From IMG/VR virus record IMGVR_UViG_3300021364_000407, positions 1 through 23,515 of that record: a stretch of DNA of 23,515 bases; one strand, 5' to 3'. Positions 1-5,919 of this stretch are shown piece after piece. Under the pieces are notes generated by a model, which saw nothing but the letters and a program-made list of their open reading frames with translations, was not told where the DNA came from and did no database searches. This stretch comes from a virus. Every line of letters begins with the position of its first letter. Position 1 is the stretch's first letter. The translations under genes were made by a program, and so were the position numbers.

Positions 1-454
1 CATGTGTTCCTGATGGTGTCTTCCAGTCCTCTCCATATAACTGTTCAATATATAATTCACTTTCAAGAGGAACATTGTAAGTATGTCCTGCCATTTCTTT
101 CTGAACTAATATAGGGAATGCTGGATTAGCATAAATGTCACAATATAAATCTGACCATTCTGTTTTAACACTGATCAAATTACCTTCCATAAAATTTGGA
201 AACAATTCCCGAGTCCTAGTTCTAGTTAAATTATAACTCTCAAAATTAATTGCGTTTAGTTTATCCCACTGAGACAAATGAATCGTGACATCAACATCAG
301 TATCATTAGCAATTAACTGCCCGTCTCTAATACAACCAAGCAGAGTTCCACAATCTAGATAATAATCTATGCTGTTTTTCTTCAAAACACTAACAACTTC
401 ATGAAGAAGATAGTTCATCAGATGAAGTTTATTATTTTTATCTAACTTATTCAT
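1..454 (-). CDS. LicD-like nucleotidyltransferase-fold protein (partial, 3' end beyond window)
   Basis: I translated this reading frame by hand: about 151 codons stay open from an ATG at 454-452 to the left edge, so the C-terminus is missing. Around residues 34-51 it reads LDCGTLLGCIRDGQLIANDT followed by DVDV. That matches the core of LicD/fukutin-type proteins, where a GTLLG segment is followed by an acidic D-x-D motif of a nucleotidyltransferase fold. Near the visible end, LYGEDWKTP resembles the conserved YG-x-W-x-TP of LicD proteins. LicD enzymes transfer phosphocholine or similar phospho-groups to cell-surface glycans; the substrate here is unknown. A late-type box lies 22 bases upstream, just after the hsp20 terminator, so expression is probably late and independent of hsp20. 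Family assignment is fairly secure; function is inferred. Confidence 0.75.
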   Translation of the reverse strand, partial: MNKLDKNNKLHLMNYLLHEVVSVLKKNSIDYYLDCGTLLGCIRDGQLIANDTDVDVTIHLSQWDKLNAINFESYNLTRTRTRELFPNFMEGNLISVKTEWSDLYCDIYANPAFPILVQKEMAGHTYNVPLESELYIEQLYGEDWKTPSGTH

Positions 455-475
455 AATGAAAATGTAAGTCCAATT

Positions 476-483
476 TATTTATT
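476..483 (-). promoter_or_regulatory. Late promoter box for the LicD-like gene
   Basis: Read on the minus strand this is AATAAATA, a match to the T4-type late box recognised by the gp55 sigma factor with gp45. It lies 22 bases upstream of the LicD-like ATG and just past the hsp20 terminator T-tract. The region is AT-rich, so chance remains possible. Confidence 0.55.
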
Positions 484-487
484 GACA

Positions 488-525
488 CAAAAAAGAGGGT
501 TGCCTGACTGTGACCAGGACCCTCT
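488..525 (-). terminator. Rho-independent terminator of hsp20
   Basis: On the minus strand AGAGGGT (525-519) pairs with ACCCTCT (500-494). The stem is extended by CCTG/CAGG across a two-base bulge, and a run of six T follows (493-488). It lies 22 bases beyond the hsp20 stop codon, so it isolates hsp20 from the LicD-like gene. Confidence 0.8.
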
Positions 526-546
526 GTGGCGTAGCGACGACGATAT

Positions 547-981
547 TCAATAACTATTTAGTTCATAAGTTTTCTTTCTCTGATGTTCAGGAATGACTCT
601 CTTTAATTTAATTGTCAACATGCCATTATCAAATCTAACATCAGTTACTTCTACATCATCTGAAAGAGTTCTGCTCCAGGTGAAAGATCTTTTTGCAATA
701 CCTCTATGAAGATACTCTGGATCTTCTTCATCTGGTTTGTTACATTCAACGAAAAGTTTGTTAGATTCAGTTGATACTGAGATGTCATCCTTACTGTATC
801 CAGCAAGTGCAAGTTCTAATCTAAACTCAATGCTAGATTCTTTCACTAAATTATGTGGCGGATAGTTTGGTTCCGACTCATGAACTGATGCAAATCTACG
901 AATCCATTCATCCATTCCAATTCCGAATCTTGATGCGTCATTTAACAGACGATCAATATCTGCGATGTGGTACTTAACCAT
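547..981 (-). CDS. hsp20: Small heat shock protein, Hsp20 / alpha-crystallin family
   Basis: A 144-residue protein with an alpha-crystallin domain from about residue 48 to 138. Visible hallmarks are the FRLELALAGYSKDDI segment at the start of the domain and the GMLTIKL motif near its end, the equivalent of the family GxLxxxxP/L signature. Hsp20 proteins are ATP-independent holdases that form oligomers and bind unfolding proteins. Nearly all cyanomyoviruses carry one, and a role in protecting proteins or assisting virion assembly is assumed rather than shown. The C-terminal IxI anchor is not evident; the tail is short and basic (RKKTYELNSY). A good ribosome site TAAGGAG (996-990) sits nine bases before the ATG. 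It appears monocistronic, with its own candidate promoter and terminator, and is divergent from the plus-strand gene at 1107. Confidence 0.93.
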   Translation of the reverse strand: MVKYHIADIDRLLNDASRFGIGMDEWIRRFASVHESEPNYPPHNLVKESSIEFRLELALAGYSKDDISVSTESNKLFVECNKPDEEDPEYLHRGIAKRSFTWSRTLSDDVEVTDVRFDNGMLTIKLKRVIPEHQRKKTYELNSY

Positions 982-1013
982 TATAGTAGCTCCTTAAATA
1001 AGCGAGTTTGTGT

Positions 1014-1043
1014 TTTGGTGTCCCCGAAGGCGACATATATAAT
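1014..1043 (+). promoter_or_regulatory. Weak candidate sigma70-type promoter for the plus-strand gene
   Basis: TATAAT at 1038-1043 is preceded by TTTGGT at 1014-1019, 18 bases away. It would drive the divergent gene starting at 1107. The -35 match is poor and the area is AT-rich, so this is only a candidate. No late box is seen in plus orientation. Confidence 0.25.
1020..1034 (-). promoter_or_regulatory. UUCG-loop hairpin in the hsp20 leader
   Basis: On the minus strand GTCGCC-TTCG-GGGAC folds into a short stem with one bulged G, capped by the very stable UUCG tetraloop. It would lie at or near the 5' end of an hsp20 mRNA started from the box at 1048-1041. T4 mRNAs use comparable UUCG hairpins. 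Role here is inferred. Confidence 0.4.
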
Positions 1044-1048
1044 TTATA
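1041..1048 (-). promoter_or_regulatory. Candidate late promoter box for hsp20
   Basis: Minus-strand TATAAATT, one base off the T4 consensus TATAAATA, 60 bases before the hsp20 ATG. It is the only plausible late box in this divergent intergenic region, but the mismatch lowers confidence. Confidence 0.4.
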
Positions 1049-1106
1049 AGAGCACGACAAAAAAGTGAAGTGCTGTCCACCGAACTAAACTATAGGGTTT
1101 TCCAGA

Positions 1107-1943
1107 ATGAATTTATTGCATGATTACAATATTATCAACGATGAAACTATTTCAAAAACATTTGAGTTGTCAGAAACTATTGAAGAAAAAATTTACACTG
1201 ACAAAATTTCTGGACTGAAATATGGAGTCTTAAGAAATTTTTATAAGGACCCTGTTGCGGTAAAAGAATTTTTTAAAAACTTTCCTCTGTTAACTAAAAC
1301 AGTATCAAACTCTCCAGGTATTCAACTTTATTTCTCAATCACTATGAATGAGAGTTTGAAACCAATATACAAATATCTCCACACCATGTTGCAGAGAAAT
1401 AAATTTCCATGCAATCCAGAACCACAATTTCATGTTCCTGTCTGGGAAACATATTGCAATTTTTATTGGAAGAACATGTATGCTAGCAGAGCAAGTATGA
1501 CTCCACACTTTGATAACTTCAACCTTGGATTTAATATCTGGTTGACAGAAGATGTTCCGTCAGGAACAGACTTCTATAGTTATCGTTGGAAAGACTATGA
1601 ACCAGTTTACTTTGTGGAAGAATTTAGAAATCAAAATGAACATGAGTTTGATGATTTCTTCAGAGAACTATGCGAATACTATGAAGATGGTGAAGAGATA
1701 GATTGGAATCCTGATGAAATTGACAACTCTTCTGTGTGGGAAAAATATCACACCATTGATCCTGAATATAATTCAGCAACATTCTATCCTGGCATTTTCT
1801 TTCACATGCCTTCTGTTCATCCAGACAAGTATGATGACAACTTCTTACGCCATTCTCAAGTAATCACATACGCTTACACACAATTGAGAGAGTATCAACA
1901 TTACTGGAGATTCTATAAATCAACTGGTGATTTCTTGAAATAA
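1107..1943 (+). CDS. Probable 2-oxoglutarate/Fe(II) oxygenase-like protein
   Basis: A 278-residue protein and the only plus-strand gene in the window. Residues 133-140 (PHFDNFNL) hold an H-x-D pair (H134, D136). After it come GFNIWLTEDVPSGTDFY and, near the C-terminus, a second histidine cluster (H233, H238) with R248-H249. That is the layout expected of the double-stranded beta-helix fold of 2OG/Fe(II) dioxygenases: an HxD metal pair, a distal metal His, and a basic residue for 2OG. Such enzymes hydroxylate proteins, nucleic acids or small molecules; no substrate can be inferred. An acidic insert (about residues 165-220) separates the metal motifs. The stop codon lies inside the A-tract of the terminator used by regA on the other strand. 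Which distal His binds iron is uncertain; the fold call rests on motif layout only. Confidence 0.6.
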   Translation: MNLLHDYNIINDETISKTFELSETIEEKIYTDKISGLKYGVLRNFYKDPVAVKEFFKNFPLLTKTVSNSPGIQLYFSITMNESLKPIYKYLHTMLQRNKFPCNPEPQFHVPVWETYCNFYWKNMYASRASMTPHFDNFNLGFNIWLTEDVPSGTDFYSYRWKDYEPVYFVEEFRNQNEHEFDDFFRELCEYYEDGEEIDWNPDEIDNSSVWEKYHTIDPEYNSATFYPGIFFHMPSVHPDKYDDNFLRHSQVITYAYTQLREYQHYWRFYKSTGDFLK

Positions 1944-1965
1944 AAAAAAGACCCCTTGCGGGGTC
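1942..1965 (-). terminator. Terminator at the end of the gp55-regA operon
   Basis: GACCCC (1965-1960 on the minus strand) pairs with GGGGTC (1955-1950) across a four-base loop, followed by eight T (1949-1942). The polarity serves minus-strand transcription leaving regA. On the plus strand no T-run follows the hairpin, so it would stop the convergent gene at 1107 poorly, although the stem itself is shared. Confidence 0.85.
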
Positions 1966-2013
1966 GCGGGTGTTCCGATTGTAGAGTGTGCCGCACGAAA
2001 AGCACAAAATTAT

Positions 2014-2454
2014 TTATGCTTCGGTTGTGGCAACTACTTTCTTCTTACCAATATTATACTTTGCTTCCAGTGTCCACTCGGACTTTTCTTTGTAAGCAAT
2101 AACTTTAATTTGATTGAGAGGAGATACATCTTCAATCGCCTCAGGTTTTACAACCGTAATCAATTCCCAGTCAACCAGAAGTTGCGTGATACGGTTACGA
2201 CGCTGAACATCATTCAACGTCAGGTTGGCACGTTTGCCGTCAAGAGCAAAGAGTTCTTTAAAGTGAACGATGTAATATCTACCCTGCTTATGAAGAATAT
2301 GGCAGGACTGATACAGTTTCTTTTCCTTCCGAGAAGCAACACCAATTCTGGTCAGAGTTTCACGAACTTTAAGAAAGTCATCAGGCTCACTCAAAGTAAC
2401 CTCCACCATATCATGGGGTTCCCAAGTTACTTCAATATCAGTCGCTGTTGTCAT
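2014..2454 (-). CDS. regA: Translational repressor RegA
   Basis: Homologue of T4 RegA, which binds ribosome-binding sites of many early phage mRNAs, including those of clamp and clamp-loader genes, and represses their translation. From residue 16 (MVEVTLSEPDDFLKVRETLT) the protein tracks T4 RegA closely, including LYQSCHIL and YYIVHFKE, and ends with the conserved EWTLEAKYNIGK. It is 146 residues against 122 in T4, because of a 15-residue N-terminal extension and a short lysine-rich tail. The first ATG overlaps the gp62 stop (ATGA), which favours the long form; an internal ATG at 2409-2407 would give the T4-like N-terminus. Last gene of the operon, followed by a terminator. Confidence 0.95.
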   Translation of the reverse strand: MTTATDIEVTWEPHDMVEVTLSEPDDFLKVRETLTRIGVASRKEKKLYQSCHILHKQGRYYIVHFKELFALDGKRANLTLNDVQRRNRITQLLVDWELITVVKPEAIEDVSPLNQIKVIAYKEKSEWTLEAKYNIGKKKVVATTEA

Positions 2455-2834
2455 TGTTTTCCACCTCTAGTCAATTTTTGTTTAATAGCATTTAACTGTT
2501 CATCAGAAAGAATACTAAGAGCAGAGCGTGCTTTTTCATTACTATAACCATAGTATGATTTCACAGCATCCAGATCTGTAATTTTCTCCTTCTTCAACCA
2601 GGGAGAGAATCTCCGTTTTGGTCTGACAATATTTAGTAAAAATTCATATTGTAATTTTTTATCTAGGTAGTGACTGATGTTCATTTCATTCGCCACCATG
2701 ATTGTATCTATAAACCCAGAGAGACAGCGATTCACAATGAATGGTGGATACTCATTCTTATTCTCTTCTGTCATGATATTTTGCTTTTCGTGGTTGATAG
2801 AATTCAACCAATGCTTCAATTCAGTTTTGCTCAT
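2451..2834 (-). CDS. 62: Clamp loader small subunit gp62
   Basis: About 127 residues, corresponding to the small subunit of the T4-type gp44/62 clamp loader, which opens the gp45 ring and loads it at primer-template junctions. The recognisable part is a central VRPKRRFSPWLKK segment aligned to the PRGKRYGKWAK of T4 gp62, followed by a helical LDAVKSYYGYSNEKARSAL stretch. It is clearly shorter than T4 gp62 (187 residues), as in other marine T4-like phages. I chose the ATG at 2834, nested in the end of the preceding gene. A longer frame starts with TTG at 2861 but has no ribosome site. Its stop overlaps the regA start (ATGA). Confidence 0.85.
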   Translation of the reverse strand: MSKTELKHWLNSINHEKQNIMTEENKNEYPPFIVNRCLSGFIDTIMVANEMNISHYLDKKLQYEFLLNIVRPKRRFSPWLKKEKITDLDAVKSYYGYSNEKARSALSILSDEQLNAIKQKLTRGGKQ

Positions 2835-3045
2835 CAGATGATATTTGATATTTGTATTCAAGAACCATTCGGTAGAAAAAATCTTTAAGTGCAGTCAACC
2901 GCTCCTGTTCATAAGGATCTCCACCAGGCCAATGCTGTAAATGATATGACACTGACTGGTAGACTTGATGAACATCAATGACATCCAGTTCCATCACAAT
3001 GTATGGAATGTCATCGTCGCTAAGTTGTCCGTCGTAGTTATTCAT
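2821..3045 (-). CDS. Conserved cyanophage-type small protein, unknown function
   Basis: A 74-residue acidic protein that I do not recognise as a named family. It contains a WPGGDPYEQERLTALKDFF segment and ends in SSDEQN; the second half is predicted helical by eye. It has no cysteine pair, signal peptide or membrane segment. The start overlaps the methylase stop by eight bases and its end overlaps the gp62 start by 14 bases. It is therefore locked into the clamp-loader operon by translational coupling, and a role linked to replication is possible but unproven. Confidence 0.75.
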   Translation of the reverse strand: MNNYDGQLSDDDIPYIVMELDVIDVHQVYQSVSYHLQHWPGGDPYEQERLTALKDFFYRMVLEYKYQISSDEQN

Positions 3046-3868
3046 AATTGAATAGTAGTAATTCTGCTCGGTCCTTCTGTTCGTTCATATAATCGCCTGT
3101 AGAGCGCATGGTATATGTTAGATCATAAGTACATGCCATCCATCCTTCAAAGCGGTCCTTGACCATCTGAGTGGAGTTGTAGGAGATTAATTGAGGACAA
3201 ACGTAACGGTCGCAGTCAGTAGCAAACTGATCATGATCAAACCGCTTGTGTAGATCTCCCTTCTTGCCATAGAGGTTATCTTTAATGTCATATGGAGGAT
3301 CATGATAGATGAAAGTACTCTTATCATCAGTAAGAAGTCCTTCATAAGACCAGTTAGTAATCTTCCAGTTGCGAATAATGTAACTATAACCCTTCAGTTT
3401 TTCAATTCCTGACATTGAGAAGTTTGAGTCAGATGCCTGCCTGCTAAAGGATGAGGACTCAGTGAGACCAGAAAAAGAGCACTTGTTAATAACGTAGAAA
3501 GCACAAGCGCGATATAGAGGGGAAACGGAATAGTCATTTACAATCTCCTTTGCTTCTAAAAATAATCCACGGGCAGATCCTTGATCAGGATAACGAGACT
3601 TCAGTTCCTGCAAACGACGATAAAGTTTATCACCGTTGTCCTGAAGTTCTCTCCAGAAGTTATACAGTGGTTCGTAAAGATCATTCACCCACACAGGAGT
3701 GTCTGGATTTGCTTTACTGAATGCAATGGCAACACTGCCACCACCAAGAAATGTTTCACGATACTCTTTGATATCCTCAGGGAATCGTGGAAGAAGATAC
3801 TTAGTGGCGCGTGATTTACCACCAGGATATCTAAGCGGCGTCTTGAGAGACTTCATAGTTTGGTTCAT
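3038..3868 (-). CDS. dam: DNA adenine-N6 methyltransferase, Dam / D12 class
   Basis: A 276-residue S-adenosylmethionine-dependent enzyme that methylates adenine N6, most often in GATC for this class. Visible motifs: LRYPGGKSRA at 12-21 (D12-class N-terminal motif), FLGGGSVAIAF at 40-50 (cofactor-binding FxGxGS-like motif), and DPPY at 190-193 (catalytic motif IV), in the order of alpha-class enzymes such as T4 Dam (259 residues). No restriction partner is nearby, so a phage function such as protection from host restriction, or marking DNA for replication or packaging, is more likely. The ATG at 3868 is used here; an ATG at 3856 would remove four residues. It overlaps the preceding 60-residue gene by 38 bases. 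Specificity for GATC is inferred from the class. Confidence 0.93.
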   Translation of the reverse strand: MNQTMKSLKTPLRYPGGKSRATKYLLPRFPEDIKEYRETFLGGGSVAIAFSKANPDTPVWVNDLYEPLYNFWRELQDNGDKLYRRLQELKSRYPDQGSARGLFLEAKEIVNDYSVSPLYRACAFYVINKCSFSGLTESSSFSRQASDSNFSMSGIEKLKGYSYIIRNWKITNWSYEGLLTDDKSTFIYHDPPYDIKDNLYGKKGDLHKRFDHDQFATDCDRYVCPQLISYNSTQMVKDRFEGWMACTYDLTYTMRSTGDYMNEQKDRAELLLFNYE

Positions 3869-4013
3869 GATATTTAAGGTATTCCCAAAAGGTCATTTTA
3901 AGTTCTTTCTCTGTCATGCCACAGTGAGCGGCAGCAGCGGGAAGATTCATAGAAGCATAGAAGAGTCCTTCATGTGCTTCTTGTACGTTCTGAGGAGTAG
4001 TTTTTTTACGCAT
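3831..4013 (-). CDS. Small protein with possible helix-turn-helix
   Basis: A 60-residue protein starting at the ATG 4013-4011, which overlaps the stop of the preceding gene in a TGATG arrangement. An upstream TTG adds one codon only. The segment LPAAAAHCGMTEKELKMTFW (about residues 23-42) has the pattern of a helix-turn-helix: an alanine-rich first helix, a CGMT turn, and a recognition-like helix. The N-terminus is basic (MRKKTTP). This would fit a small DNA-binding protein, but the call rests on pattern only. Its last 38 bases overlap the methylase start. Confidence 0.6.
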   Translation of the reverse strand: MRKKTTPQNVQEAHEGLFYASMNLPAAAAHCGMTEKELKMTFWEYLKYHEPNYEVSQDAA

Positions 4014-4303
4014 CAAAGAATAAGTTTCTTCTTGTCTGGAGTTGCAATAGGCGAATACATTTGCTCGTACTGCTGTACGATTTCATCTGCTGCTTCAGCA
4101 ACATAGATAATAAACTTAGAAGAGATAGTAATATCTTTATCTTCTTTACTAATCATAGGAGACCATGCAACAAAGGTAAGAGTTCCCTGCTGCGTAGGAA
4201 TGCCAACGATAGCATTACGAATAGTGATTGAATCATCTGAAGACTCAATAACTTCTGTAACCAGATCCTCGCCAGAGGACATACGAATAAGTTTTACATT
4301 CAT
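4013..4303 (-). CDS. Marine-myovirus protein with possible Sm-like fold
   Basis: A 96-residue protein. The ATG at 4303-4301 overlaps the gp44 stop (ATGA); a GTG four codons upstream is the alternative. It begins MNVKLIRMSSGEDLVTEV, continues with alternating beta-type segments (ITIRNAIVGIPT, LTFVAWSPM, ITISSKFIIYVAE), then has a helical DEIVQQYEQMYSP tail. The opening 'KLI...SGE-LV-EV' strand-turn-strand resembles an Sm/Hfq-type beta barrel. Similar proteins are common near gp44 in marine T4-like phages. An RNA-binding or oligomeric role is possible but is inference. A second protein with the same plan lies at 10524-10928. Confidence 0.75.
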   Translation of the reverse strand: MNVKLIRMSSGEDLVTEVIESSDDSITIRNAIVGIPTQQGTLTFVAWSPMISKEDKDITISSKFIIYVAEAADEIVQQYEQMYSPIATPDKKKLIL

Positions 4304-5241
4304 TTGAATTGACACTCCATCATAATTTCAGTTAAACATGCCAGAAGATTGATCTCCTGATCAGCAGCAAATGCCGCCTGATATTGATATTTAGCAATCA
4401 CCAAGACTGCTGCTGGGATAGTGGCGGGCGTAAGAACATCATACATTGCTTCATAGATGCGATGAATAACCATATTGAAATCGTTATCCAGGTTTGCCAC
4501 AACCCACTTACGAACAACATTGAACTCTTTGTTCTTCAAAGCATTCGTAAGTTCTTTGAGATTAATATCAGTAATCTCTGTAAGGATACCAGTATCAATG
4601 TTACCAGTATTGCCATACTTCTGAAGTTGATTCAGTACACGACGCCAGTCAGGGAAGTGATTCTGAATTAGTTCTGCAACAACCTTCGGATCATATTGTA
4701 CATTCTCTGCCTCAAGAATAGACCTGACACGGTTGAAGAACTGTCCAGCAACTGTTGCTTTTTCTTTTCCTTTGTAGGCAAAATCAATGACTGAGCATCG
4801 CGACTGGATGGGATCAATGATTTTGTTTTTGTAGTTGCAGGTAAAGATGAATCGGCAGTTGCTATGATACGCCTCAATAGAACTCCGTAGGAGGAGTTGT
4901 ACGTCGTTGCCTGTGTTATCTGCCTCATCAATGATGATGACCTTGTGCTTACTTCCTTGAAGTGAGACGGTCGTCGCAAAACTTTTTGCTGTGTTCCGTA
5001 CCGTGTCCAAAAATCGTCCTTCGTCAGATCCATTGATAACAATATAAGATAGTCCTAGTTCACTACATAATGCCTTAGCGGCAGTGGTCTTACCAACACC
5101 AGGAGGACCAGTAAGAAGAAGATTATTCAACTCACCAGCAGCAACCTGCTGTTTCAAATCACGCTTGATACTCTCGGGGAGGATACAATCGTCAATTTTT
5201 TGTGGGCGATACTTTTCAACCCACAGATACTGTTCATTCAT
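4300..5241 (-). CDS. 44: Clamp loader ATPase subunit gp44
   Basis: About 313 residues; T4 gp44 is 319. It is the AAA+ motor of the clamp loader and, with gp62, places the gp45 ring on DNA. Counting from the chosen ATG at 5241: WVEKYRP near residue 7 (the RFC-box N-terminus), Walker A GPPGVGKT at about 45-52, Walker B VIIIDEAD at about 101-108, sensor-1 FIFTCN near 132-137, and the SRC arginine-finger motif at about 147-149. Upstream TTG, GTG and ATG codons in the same frame could extend it by 2-4 residues. The ATG at 5241 is preferred because GGTGA sits at ribosome-site distance. It overlaps the 52-residue AbrB-like gene by eight bases. Confidence 0.96.
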   Translation of the reverse strand: MNEQYLWVEKYRPQKIDDCILPESIKRDLKQQVAAGELNNLLLTGPPGVGKTTAAKALCSELGLSYIVINGSDEGRFLDTVRNTAKSFATTVSLQGSKHKVIIIDEADNTGNDVQLLLRSSIEAYHSNCRFIFTCNYKNKIIDPIQSRCSVIDFAYKGKEKATVAGQFFNRVRSILEAENVQYDPKVVAELIQNHFPDWRRVLNQLQKYGNTGNIDTGILTEITDINLKELTNALKNKEFNVVRKWVVANLDNDFNMVIHRIYEAMYDVLTPATIPAAVLVIAKYQYQAAFAADQEINLLACLTEIMMECQFK

Positions 5242-5392
5242 GCTCATCACCAATTAATTTTTTCAACTCATAAGAACCGTCACCACGGTCTATCCATTCT
5301 AACACATCACCCTCAACCCATCCAGTAACTTCTAGAAGATCATCGGGGAATGTGAGAACACCATCATCATCTATTTTAAGATTCCACTTCAT
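5234..5392 (-). CDS. Small AbrB/SpoVT-like protein
   Basis: A 52-residue protein found by reading the gap between gp44 and the 175-residue gene. Its ATG at 5392-5390 overlaps the upstream stop (ATGA), and its TGA at 5236-5234 lies inside the gp44 start. The sequence MKWNLKIDDDGVLTFPDDLL, then EVTGWVEGDVLEW and a GDGSYELKKL strand, follows the AbrB/SpoVT swapped-hairpin pattern: a strand, G-x-L-x-x-P, a short helix, and a G-x-x-EGD-x-L-E turn and strand. AbrB-type proteins are dimeric DNA-binding transition-state or antitoxin regulators. No toxin is adjacent, so a phage or host transcription regulator is more likely. Coding is well supported by the tight overlaps on both sides. Confidence 0.75.
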   Translation of the reverse strand: MKWNLKIDDDGVLTFPDDLLEVTGWVEGDVLEWIDRGDGSYELKKLIGDEHE

Positions 5393-5916
5393 ACCCAATC
5401 TGGTTTTTTGGATGGGTCACGAAGATAATTAGATGCAACCCAAGGTTTGGATGCGATATACATTTTGTAAGCAGTAAAAGTGTCAATGCTTGTGTCAAGT
5501 TTGTATTCATCGGGCATTGCTCGTACAAAGTTATCTGCCATGGAGGAGCATGTGATTGCGCGATGTGATTTAGCATGAAAGATTTTCTTAGCAGTGAACA
5601 ATGTGTCATTGCAAGAATGAATCTTATCATAGCGGCGTTTGTATTCGCCACACAACGCTAGACCATGTGTTACCAACCATGCAGTGTTGTAATGATTTTG
5701 TGCTGCCCAGATAGTACATGGGTGATTACGAAACGCACCTTTGGCAGTAGCATAATATCCACCATCTTTCTTAGGCAACGGACCCCAGTTGTAATACCAT
5801 TTAGAATAAATGATAGACAACATCTGACAGCACTCAAGTGGCATTTTGACGATATGTTTGTCTGGTAAAACTTGTGCTGACAGATGAGGACTGGGGGAAG
5901 TCACAAAGATGTTCAT
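5389..5916 (-). CDS. Conserved phage protein of unknown function
   Basis: A 175-residue protein. The N-terminus has polar residues that look conserved: DKHIVKMPLECCQML at about 19-33 (D19, H21, K24, E28, Q31), then NHPCTIWA at 64-71 and ALCGEYKRRY near 87-96. I recognise the type (DKHVVKM-x-LE-x-x-QML with an NHPC-x-x-W motif) as widespread in phages, but know of no established activity. The clustered H, K, D, E and C residues suggest an enzyme, possibly nucleic-acid related. It starts three bases after the gp45 stop and ends in an ATGA overlap with the AbrB-like gene, so it is co-translated with the replication proteins. No membrane segment is visible. Confidence 0.8.
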   Translation of the reverse strand: MNIFVTSPSPHLSAQVLPDKHIVKMPLECCQMLSIIYSKWYYNWGPLPKKDGGYYATAKGAFRNHPCTIWAAQNHYNTAWLVTHGLALCGEYKRRYDKIHSCNDTLFTAKKIFHAKSHRAITCSSMADNFVRAMPDEYKLDTSIDTFTAYKMYIASKPWVASNYLRDPSKKPDWV

Positions 5917-5919
5917 AAA

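Noticed and set aside
2110-2547. Long plus-strand frame opposite regA
   Set aside because: It mirrors regA and gp62 coding on the other strand; the minus-strand product is a clear RegA homologue.
2835-2861. TTG start giving a 136-residue gp62
   Set aside because: No ribosome site, whereas the ATG at 2834 overlaps the preceding stop region as at other junctions.
3038-3868. Restriction-modification system suggested by the adenine methylase
   Set aside because: No restriction endonuclease or specificity gene is adjacent; the enzyme is a typical orphan phage Dam.
4668-5042. 124-codon minus-strand frame inside gp44
   Set aside because: Shifted frame within the conserved gp44 AAA+ domain; no family resemblance.
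5234-5392. Toxin-antitoxin module built on the AbrB-like protein
   Set aside because: Neighbours are gp44 and a 175-residue conserved phage protein without toxin features; an AbrB-type fold alone is not evidence for a toxin pair.
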